From assembly GCF_015767435.1 (NCBI RefSeq), contig NZ_JADWOV010000319.1, forward strand, positions 1 to 64,000: a stretch of 64,000 nt of DNA. The letters are read 5' to 3'. Position numbers and translations under genes: made by a program. Below, in pieces: positions 1 through 7,100 of the stretch; position 1 is the stretch's first letter; every line of letters begins with the position of its first letter. The notes beneath the pieces are model-generated. The model was not told the DNA's origin and did no database searches. It worked only from the letters and a program-made list of their open reading frames with translations. This stretch comes from Polaribacter sp. BAL334. GTDB taxonomy: Bacteria; Bacteroidota; Bacteroidia; Flavobacteriales; Flavobacteriaceae.

Positions 1-65
1 GGTTTTAGGGAACTTTTTTTTAGGGGTTTTAGGGGTGTATTTATGAACTTTATATTCTTATTTAC
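1..65 (-). ncRNA. candidate small RNA 1 of a three-member tandem array (cut by window edge)
   Basis: No open reading frame is present. On the minus strand, a -7 element (TAATTTTA, 70-77) is followed by a transcript of which about 65 nt lie in the window. It shares the early block AATATAAAGTTCA with unit 2 (TTTATAAAGTTCA). It then has ACACCCCTAAAACCCCTAAA, also like unit 2. The 3' end and terminator lie left of base 1. Start position is inferred from promoter geometry. It could instead be the leader of a gene outside the window. Confidence 0.55.
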
Positions 66-69
66 ACAG

Positions 70-168
70 TAAAATTACATCTTAAATTTCATAAAAACTC
101 TAAAAATCGTCTTTGGTAAGCATTCGTATTAAAGAAGAAATAACTGTGTTCTTTTTAGGAATAACTGT
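70..168 (-). promoter_or_regulatory. LytTR-type paired direct repeat plus promoter for small RNA 1
   Basis: On the minus strand ACAGTTATT occurs twice (160-168 and 139-147) with exactly 12 nt between. This is the 9-12-9, 21-nt-period architecture of LytTR-domain binding sites; AgrA-type repeats read ACAGTTAAG. The promoter-proximal repeat ends 62 nt from the -7 element TAATTTTA (70-77). That element differs from the Bacteroidota consensus TAnnTTTG only at its last base. The same spacing recurs in the two other units. Confidence 0.7.
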
Positions 169-205
169 TTTTTCTTACAATAAACGTTATCAGTTTTTGG
201 GCAAT

Positions 206-249
206 AAAAAAATCTTCTAGAATATTTAGGGGTCGATTCTAGAAGATTT
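206..249 (-). terminator. intrinsic terminator of small RNA 2
   Basis: A perfect 14-bp stem pairs 210-223 with 236-249 around a 12-nt loop (224-235) that contains CCCC on the minus strand. The minus-strand 3' side runs into a U-tract (A-run at 206-212 on the plus strand). Confidence 0.85.
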
Positions 250-331
250 TCAGTCTTAAGGGGGTTAGGGGTACTTTTTTTAGATTAGGGGTTTTCGGGG
301 GTTTTTTGGTGAACTTTATAAACTGTTTGAT
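206..331 (-). ncRNA. candidate small RNA 2, C-rich, with intrinsic terminator
   Basis: A minus-strand transcript of about 125 nt is predicted between the -7 element TAAATTTG (336-343) and a strong terminator (206-249). No ORF fits. The body carries C-tracts separated by A/T (ACCCCCG, ACCCCTAA, ACCCCTAACCCCC), and the terminator loop adds another GACCCCTAA. C-rich single-stranded loops are how several known bacterial small RNAs pair with G-rich translation starts; that role here is inference. The first 20 or so nt resemble units 1 and 3. Confidence 0.65.
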
Positions 332-335
332 ATAG

Positions 336-434
336 CAAATTTACCTCATTTAAACCATATAATATTGAAAAACAGTGTTTGGTAAGTATGTGATCATAGA
401 GGGATATAAGTGGCTGATTTTTGGGAATAAGTGG
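336..434 (-). promoter_or_regulatory. LytTR-type paired direct repeat plus promoter for small RNA 2
   Basis: Minus-strand repeats CCACTTATT (426-434) and CCACTTATA (405-413) are separated by 12 nt. The -7 element is a perfect TAnnTTTG (TAAATTTG, 336-343), again 62 nt from the proximal repeat. CTTACCAAA lies 18 nt further on (378-386), at the same offset as in unit 1 (112-120). No good -33 TTTG is seen, which fits an activator-dependent promoter. Confidence 0.7.
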
Positions 435-516
435 TTTAATAATGAATTTTGATATATTTTTTAATCTAATTCTTACATATCAATAATTAAAAAATAATGA
501 AAAAAAATTCTTAAAC

Positions 517-555
517 AAAAAAAAACTCCTAGAATTCGGGGGAATATTCTAGGAG
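517..555 (-). terminator. intrinsic terminator of small RNA 3
   Basis: A perfect 10-bp stem pairs CTCCTAGAAT (526-535) with ATTCTAGGAG (546-555) around a 10-nt loop. On the minus strand it is followed by nine U (A-run 517-525). Confidence 0.88.
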
Positions 556-618
556 CGGATTCTACCAATTTAATTGCTAGGAAAAACTAAAAAATCACTA
601 TGAAACTTTATTATTAAC
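517..618 (-). ncRNA. candidate small RNA 3 with intrinsic terminator
   Basis: A minus-strand transcript of about 100 nt is predicted from the -7 element TAATTTTG (623-630) to the terminator at 517-555. Its start (AATAAAGTTTCA) matches the start of units 1 and 2. The middle has diverged and lost the CCCCTAA repeats. The terminator loop still exposes CCCCC. No ORF is present. The shared start, shared promoter layout and own terminator support a diverged paralogue. Confidence 0.65.
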
Positions 619-622
619 GCAG

Positions 623-721
623 CAAAATTATATCAATTTTATTTTAGGAATTCAAAAATATAATTGCAGTTAGCAACTGATTTTCACATAAAATAAGTGT
701 ATGGTTTTTGGGAATAAGTGG
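623..721 (-). promoter_or_regulatory. LytTR-type paired direct repeat plus promoter for small RNA 3
   Basis: Minus-strand repeats CCACTTATT (713-721) and ACACTTATT (692-700) are 12 nt apart. The -7 element TAATTTTG (623-630) fits TAnnTTTG and is 62 nt from the proximal repeat. A -33 TTTG is at 653-656 with 22 nt spacing. The three regulatory segments in the array are all exactly 99 nt long. Confidence 0.72.
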
Positions 722-800
722 TTTATAATTCAAAAACAAATATTGTTGTTTCCGAAAATAGTTAGGTAAGAAATAGATTGGTTTTTTTATATGAAGATAA

Positions 801-1985
801 TTATTTTGGAACTTTTACAATAAAAGTTGTTCCTTCATTTAAAACAGAATTTACATGGATACTGGCTTTTAAATTGTCTGCTATTTTTTTGCAGATTGCC
901 AGTCCTAAACCAGTCCCTTCGTATTTAGAATTTGAATGCAAACGTTTGAATGGTTTGAAAATATAGTCAAAATAGTCAGATTCAATACCAATTCCGGTAT
1001 CTTTTATAGATAATATCCAAGAATCAATTTCTTCTTTAGCACTTATCTCAATAGTCAAAGGTTCAGTATCCTTTTTATATTTGATAGCATTTGATAAAAA
1101 GTTAGTAAACAGCACTGTAAATGCAATTTTGGAAGAAAATAAAGTGGGTAAATTAGTACAAATCAATTTTGGTTTTTCTTGAATTGTGCATGTTAAACTA
1201 TTAAAAAGTTCGGTTACTAATTCATTGAGATCAAATTTTTCAAAGTTTCCAACAGCATTCGTACTTTTACTATATTCCAACAAATTGTTGATTAAATCGT
1301 TCATTTTACCCGTACTTTGAAGTATAAATCCAATATACTTCTCGTCTTTTTCATCCCATGTTGAATGATACTTTTTGTCAATTAATTTCGTAAAAGAATC
1401 AATAGCTCTCACTGGCGCTTTTAAATCATGAACAGCCATGTAAGCAAAATCTTCCATGTCTTTTGAATATTGTTCAATCTTTACTTGATATTCATTAACT
1501 AATTTTGTTTTTGCACGTAATTCTATCAAATATTCTACATGTTTTGATAAAATCACCAACATTTCTTTTTGTTCCTCAGTTAATATTTTTACTTCATAAT
1601 CAATCACACATAAAGTTCCTAAAGCAACACCTGATTTTGATTCTAATGGAACGCCATAGTAAGAAACAATTTTCGGATTTTCATAGACTAATGGATTTTC
1701 TATAAAACGAACGTCTTTTCTTGCGTCTTCTACAATAAAAATTTCATCGGGTTTTTCGATTGCCAATTTACAAAATGCTTGTTCTATAGGGGCTTCTGTG
1801 ATTGATATTCCAAATCTTGATTTGAAAAGCTGTTTGTGAATGTCTAAAACTGTAATTAAGGCAACAGGAGTTTTACAGATTTTTGATGCTAATTCTGTAA
1901 TATCATCAAACATTTTTTCTGATGCTGTATCTATTAGATTCAGTTCAATAAGTGCTTTTTGTCTTTCAATATCAGAGATTGTCAT
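801..1985 (-). CDS. GAF-domain sensor histidine kinase
   Basis: This soluble kinase of 394 residues has no membrane segment. Residues about 25-155 form a GAF domain (…GVPLESKSGVALGTLCVID). A HisKA domain follows with the phospho-acceptor His near residue 186 in the H-box AVHDLKAPVR. The HATPase domain shows an N-box Asn near 299, DTGIGI near 329-334 and GTGLGLAICKK. It should sense a cytoplasmic signal and phosphorylate a receiver protein. It is divergent from the LytTR regulator 79 nt away, and the single-domain receivers nearby are candidate partners. Its 3' end points into the small RNA array, which starts 80 nt further on. The ligand cannot be told from sequence. Confidence 0.9.
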   Translation of the reverse strand: MTISDIERQKALIELNLIDTASEKMFDDITELASKICKTPVALITVLDIHKQLFKSRFGISITEAPIEQAFCKLAIEKPDEIFIVEDARKDVRFIENPLVYENPKIVSYYGVPLESKSGVALGTLCVIDYEVKILTEEQKEMLVILSKHVEYLIELRAKTKLVNEYQVKIEQYSKDMEDFAYMAVHDLKAPVRAIDSFTKLIDKKYHSTWDEKDEKYIGFILQSTGKMNDLINNLLEYSKSTNAVGNFEKFDLNELVTELFNSLTCTIQEKPKLICTNLPTLFSSKIAFTVLFTNFLSNAIKYKKDTEPLTIEISAKEEIDSWILSIKDTGIGIESDYFDYIFKPFKRLHSNSKYEGTGLGLAICKKIADNLKASIHVNSVLNEGTTFIVKVPK

Positions 1986-1999
1986 TTTTAATGAGGGTT

Positions 2000-2034
2000 T
2001 TTGCTATAAATATACTAAATTATTTGTATTTTTG
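2000..2034 (+). promoter_or_regulatory. promoter of the LytTR regulator operon
   Basis: TATTTTTG (2027-2034) fits the Bacteroidota -7 consensus TAnnTTTG. A TTTG at 2000-2003 can serve as -33 with a slightly long 23-nt spacer. It lies 30 nt before the regulator ATG at 2065. Confidence 0.5.
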
Positions 2035-2064
2035 AAGTGACCCACAACAATTATACAACTTTTA

Positions 2065-2814
2065 ATGAAGGTTTTACAAGCAATAGTTATTGAAAATGAT
2101 TTGGATGTAATTAAATTGCTCAAACAATTTGAAATTGAAAATTCAGTTCTATTTTCAGTTATAGCTTTTGTAGATGATTGTAAAAATATTACTTCACTCA
2201 TCAATGAAAAAAAACCTGATGTGTTATTTATCTGTAAAGATCAGTTTACCTATGACCCCAAAATTTTAAACGATTTAACTGTTCGTAAACCTAAAATAAT
2301 CATTGCATCTAAAGATAAATGCGATGCTTATGAAGCGTTTGGTCACAATGCCATCGACTTTTTATTGAAACCTTTAAACACAAATTCACTCATAATTTCT
2401 ATTTATAAAACAATCAAATACTTAGAAATGGAAACTGTTTTTCAAGATGATGTGCTAGGAAAAATTAAAACAATCAATTCGTTACAACAAAAGTTCGAAT
2501 ATGTTTCAATAGCATCTGTTGATAAAATTGAATTGTTAAAAATTGAAGATATTATATTTTGCAAAGCTGATGGAAAATATACCGAGTTTTACACAACTAA
2601 TGATGCTAGAATGATTTCAAGCAGAAATTTAGGAGAATATACACTAACTTTAAGCAATAATTTTTTTAGAATTCATCATTCTTATATTGTAAATATCAAA
2701 TATTTAGTAAAAATAATTAAGAATAACGGACTATTTTGTGAATTAAAGAACGGACACATTTTGCCAGTTGCAAAAAGAAGACAAGAAGAATTTATGAAAT
2801 TTATCAACCATTAA
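2065..2814 (+). CDS. LytTR-family response regulator with degenerate receiver
   Basis: This 249-residue DNA-binding regulator has an N-terminal receiver fold (about 3-120) and a C-terminal LytTR domain (about 147-247). The LytTR part shows IIFCKADGKYTEFY and RIHHSYIVN, both typical of the family. In the receiver, the phospho-acceptor slot of the motif PDVLFIC is Cys57 instead of Asp. The switch Lys (LLKPLN, Lys102) is kept, and the N-terminal acidic pair reads EN. It is therefore probably not controlled by ordinary phosphorylation. LytTR proteins bind 9-12-9 direct repeats, and three such sites lie about 1.3-1.9 kb away in this window, so it is the obvious candidate to bind them. That link is inference. 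A receiver-only gene follows 22 nt downstream. Confidence 0.9.
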   Translation: MKVLQAIVIENDLDVIKLLKQFEIENSVLFSVIAFVDDCKNITSLINEKKPDVLFICKDQFTYDPKILNDLTVRKPKIIIASKDKCDAYEAFGHNAIDFLLKPLNTNSLIISIYKTIKYLEMETVFQDDVLGKIKTINSLQQKFEYVSIASVDKIELLKIEDIIFCKADGKYTEFYTTNDARMISSRNLGEYTLTLSNNFFRIHHSYIVNIKYLVKIIKNNGLFCELKNGHILPVAKRRQEEFMKFINH

Positions 2815-2836
2815 TACATTTTAAAAACAAAGAACA

Positions 2837-3226
2837 ATGAGCTTCAAATACAAAAAAATAATGATTATTGATGACGATGCTATTGATAATTATTTGGTGA
2901 ATGTTCTGATCAAAACCAATCAAATAGCCGAAACTGTTTTGGAATTTGATAATGGAGAAAAAGCAATAGAATATTTACAAACAAATAGAGATATTCACGA
3001 CAATTTGCCGGAATTAATTTTGTTGGATATTTATATGCCAAGAATGAATGGAATAGAATTCATAGAAAAATTAGATGAATTAGATATTCCTTGTGGAAAA
3101 AAATGCAAAATTTGTGTGGTTTCTAGCAGCATTAATGACAATGATATTCTGAGAACAAAATTGAATTCTAATGTTTTTAAATATACTACCAAACCAATTA
3201 CGCCAGAGTTTTTATTATCTTTATGA
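2837..3226 (+). CDS. single-domain response regulator (CheY/Rcp1-like)
   Basis: This stand-alone receiver has 129 residues and no output domain. The acidic pocket IDDD (11-14), phospho-acceptor Asp64 in LLDIYMP and the Lys of TTKPIT are all intact. It should act as a phosphorelay intermediate or bind a partner protein. It follows the LytTR gene by 22 nt and is probably co-transcribed. Unlike that neighbour's receiver it keeps all catalytic residues, so it could relay phosphate from one of the two kinases here. It ends 7 nt before the convergent receiver gene. Confidence 0.88.
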   Translation: MSFKYKKIMIIDDDAIDNYLVNVLIKTNQIAETVLEFDNGEKAIEYLQTNRDIHDNLPELILLDIYMPRMNGIEFIEKLDELDIPCGKKCKICVVSSSINDNDILRTKLNSNVFKYTTKPITPEFLLSL

Positions 3227-3233
3227 CAAAATT

Positions 3234-3629
3234 TTAAACAACAAATTCAATAGTTTCTTTCAGAATATTTGGATTTAAATCGTCTTTCATCAACAAATTA
3301 GATACCCCCAATTTTTTACTTTCTTGAACAATTTTTTCGTTTTTATGACCAGATAATAAAATTATTGGAGTTGAATCTGCATGAAGTAGGAGATTTTGAA
3401 CCAACTCTATATCACTTGAATCTGGTAAATGTAAGTCAGAGAAAATGACTGAAATTTTATTTCTATTATTTTTTATAAAATCTATTGCTGTATTAAAATT
3501 TGCACAGTGATTTATAAAAATATTTTCAAAAGATTCTTTTAAATATTCTTCTAGTAAAAAATAATCTCCAAGATTATCTTCAATTACTAAAACATCCAAT
3601 TGAGTTATTTCAGTAAGGGTCTTTGCCAT
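3234..3629 (-). CDS. single-domain response regulator
   Basis: This 131-residue receiver-only protein has the acidic pocket (VIEDN, 15-19) and phospho-acceptor Asp65 in VIFSDLHLP. The Thr/Ser switch and Lys regions are recognisable (IILLSG, LLMKDD). No DNA-binding domain follows. It lies 4 nt downstream of another receiver gene and is in the same orientation as the large multi-PAS kinase. The three genes probably form one operon in which the kinase feeds the two receivers. The final output is not visible. Confidence 0.86.
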   Translation of the reverse strand: MAKTLTEITQLDVLVIEDNLGDYFLLEEYLKESFENIFINHCANFNTAIDFIKNNRNKISVIFSDLHLPDSSDIELVQNLLLHADSTPIILLSGHKNEKIVQESKKLGVSNLLMKDDLNPNILKETIEFVV

Positions 3630-3633
3630 TGAG

Positions 3634-4065
3634 TTATTCTGATAATGTTGTTAATTGCAACCAAAATTCTTTAATTTTTAAAATAGCATCTAAAAAATCT
3701 TGAATTTCAACTGGCTTTGTAATATAACTATTTGCGTGATTTTCATACGCTTTATCAATATCTTGCTGATTTGAAGAAGTGGTAAGCATAATCACTGGAA
3801 TTTTTTTTAGTATAGGATCTTCTTTGATTTTTATAAGCACTTCATGACCATTAAAAATGGGCATGTTAATGTCTAAAAGAATCAAATCTGGTTTTTCAAC
3901 ATTTGAAAAAGATCCTTTTTTGTACAAAAAATCAAGCGCTTCTTGACCATTTCTGGCAACACTTATTTTTGAATCAATTTTGCTTTCTTCAAATGCATCA
4001 ATAGTTAAAATAATATCACCTTCATTGTCTTCTACTAAAAGGATGTGTGTCTTATTTATTTTCAT
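3634..4065 (-). CDS. single-domain response regulator (Rcp1-like)
   Basis: This receiver of 143 residues matches the family often found beside phytochrome or multi-PAS kinases. The acidic pocket is VEDNEGD (11-17), the phospho-acceptor is Asp65 in LILLDINMP, and TTSSN and YITKPVE carry the switch Thr and Lys. There is no output domain. It lies 75 nt downstream of the 1650-residue kinase and 4 nt upstream of a second receiver, so phosphotransfer from that kinase is likely. Confidence 0.9.
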   Translation of the reverse strand: MKINKTHILLVEDNEGDIILTIDAFEESKIDSKISVARNGQEALDFLYKKGSFSNVEKPDLILLDINMPIFNGHEVLIKIKEDPILKKIPVIMLTTSSNQQDIDKAYENHANSYITKPVEIQDFLDAILKIKEFWLQLTTLSE

Positions 4066-4140
4066 AACTAATTTATTGGGAGTTTACAAAAATATAAACA
4101 AATCTGATTGATTTTTTATTTTTTTTAAATTTACAAAATT

Positions 4141-7100
4141 TTATGACTTTTCGATGCTTTTGGGTATTGTAAAAAAGAAAGTAGCTCCTTCATTAATATT
4201 AGAAATTACTCCAATGATACCTCCCCAAGATTCTACTTGTTTTTTAGCAATTGCCAATCCAATGCCTGTTCCTTCATAGGTTTCTTTGTTATGAAGTCGT
4301 TGAAAAATAACGAATATTTTTTCATGGAATTTTGGATCAATTCCAATACCATTGTCTTGAACAAAGATTTTAAAGTAATTTTCATCTTCTTCAGAATAAA
4401 TATTTACTCTTGGAAAAATATCTTTTCTAGAATATTTTAAAGCATTGTCAATTAATCCGTGAAGTGTTTGAATGAATGGTGATTTGAAACATTGAATGAT
4501 GGGCATATTTCCTACATTTAATTCAACATTTTTATCGATAATTAGTTGTTTTCTAAGAAACTCATATTCCAAAATAATATCCATCACAGCAAAAGTTTCT
4601 GGAGTTTCATTGATTTTTCCTGCTCTTGAATACTCTAATAAATCAAGAATAATTTTTTTCATTCTTCTAGCTCCATCAGTCGCAAAATGAATGTATTGCA
4701 TTCCTTTTTCATCCAATTGAGTTTCGTATTTTCTTTTCAATAAATCCATAAAGCTAGAGATCATTCGCAAAGGCTCTTGCAAGTCATGAGAGGCAATAAA
4801 AGCAAATTGCTCTAATTGTTCGTTTGATAATTCAAGGTCTTTGGCATACTTTCTTAAGGATTCATTCAGCGCAATTAATTCTAATTCTTGTGCTTTTTGT
4901 TTTGTCAAATCAGCAATTGAACCAAACATTTTCTCTACTTTTCTTTCTGAATTTCTAATAAATATTCCTTTGTCAATGACAAATAAAATAGTTCCATCTC
5001 TTTTGATAAAGCGATATTCTTCAGCCCATTTTAAAATAGTTGGATCTGCAATGGCATCAAAAATACTTTTTCGAACTCTTTCAACATCTTCTGGATGGAT
5101 TTGGTCCAACCATAATTTTGAACTTGGTTTTACAGTTTTTAAATCATATCCTAAAATTGTTTCAAAACCTGCTCCCCAATAGTGAGAATCATCAATAATT
5201 CCCCATTCATAAATGGCATCACTTGTTGCTTCAGCCACTTTTCCAAAACGTTCATTGGCTTCAATTAATTTCAAATCAGCCTCTTTTCGTTGTGAAATGT
5301 CTTTAAAATATACGGATAAACCTTCCTTTGAAGGATAAGCTGCAATCTCTAACCATTTTTTTAATGTAGTGGAGTATATTTCTATATTTAAAGTTTCTTT
5401 TGTTTCTAATGATTTTTTTAAACTTTTATAGATTCCAAAATTAATACCGTCATTAAATACTTCTCGAATATTTTCTCCTACAATTTCTTCTCTATTCTTT
5501 CCAACTAAAACCTCTGCTTGTTTGTTCCAGTAAGTAACTCTCCAATATTTATCAACAGCAAAAAAGGCATCACCAATACTTTCTAATATTTTATTTTTTT
5601 CATTTAAAATTTTTAAAATCCTCTCATCAGCTAGCTTTTTCTCAGTAATGTCAATACGGATTGCCATATACTGAAATGGTTGCATATTTTCATCTAAAAA
5701 GGGAATGACAGTGCTCAAAGCCCAATAAAGAGTACCGTCTTTAGCTCTATTTTTCACTTCGCCTCTCCAAACTTTTCCAGCCTTAATTGTATCCCAAAGA
5801 ACTTTAAAAAAGGCTTTTGAATGGTATGTTGAATTGATAATTTTATGCGTATTTCCTTCTAATTCTTCTCTTGAATATTTTGAAAGTTTGCAAAAATTAT
5901 CATTTACATCTATTATGATTCCATTTTTATTGGCAATGGTTATACTTGCAGATTGATCAAGTGCAAGTTTATAATCTTTTAAATTTTTTAAACTTTCTTG
6001 AAGTGCAATTTCATTTAGTTTTTGTTTATTGATATCTTGAATACTTCCATAAATTCTTATGACTTTTCCATTGATTATCTCAGCATTTCCATGAGTTCTA
6101 ATCCATATTTCATTATTTTTAGCAGTAATCAAGACTGCTTCAAAATTGTATGGTTTTCCATTTTTTATACAATCTTGAACTCTGCAAGTAATTAAATCTT
6201 GAAAATCTTTTCGATAAAAATTAATTGCCGTGTCAATATTTGGATTAAAATCAGTTACCGATGTTTCATGAATTTCATGAACCATGTCTGACCAAAATAA
6301 TTGGTTACTGATCAAATCAACCTCCCAACTTCCTATTCTGGCTAATTTTGACGTTTGCTCTAATAATTCTTTGTTTTTTTCTTCATAAGTAACATCTAAA
6401 ACAACTGAGTTAAAAAGTGTTGTGCCATCAATTAAATAACTTGGAGTTCCTAATCCTAAATAGGTTTTAACTTCACCATTTGGTTTCACATTTCGCCATG
6501 TTGCAGTCCATTTTGATTTTGACGTCATAGAATCTAAAACGGTTTGTTTGATACGTTCTAAACTTCCACCAAGTTCAATTTGTTTCCAAACTTTATTTAC
6601 ATTTTCTAAAACTTCATCTGGGCTATATCCCCAAAGTTCATATGAACCTTTTGTAACGTATCTAATAGAATCAGTTCCATCAGGATGTATTAAATATTGA
6701 TATGCAACACCTGGTAAATTATCTGCTAAAGATTGATATCGTAATTCAGTTTGTTTACGTTCGTTTATATCTTGAAAACTACCAAAAACTCTAAGGCATT
6801 TTCCATTAACAAATTCAGCATTTCCAATGCTTTTTATCCATAATTCATTATTTTTCGCGGTAACTAAAACAGCTTCAAAGTTGAATGGAGTTCCAAATTC
6901 TATACAGTTAGAAACATTTTTTGCAACTAAATCTTTAAAATCGTCTCTATAAAAATTGATTCCTGAATCAACACTTGGTATATGATTCTTAGGATCCGTT
7001 TCATGAAGTTCATGAACCATATCAGTCCAATATACCTTATTATTGATCAAATCAACCTCCCAACTTCCAATTCTGGCTAATTTTGATGTTTGTGTAGTTA

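Noticed and set aside
1-36. TTTTAGGGG repeats resembling telomere-like DNA
   Set aside because: They are better explained as the complement of C-rich motifs in a repeated small RNA family with promoters and terminators; there are too few, irregular units for a simple repeat array.
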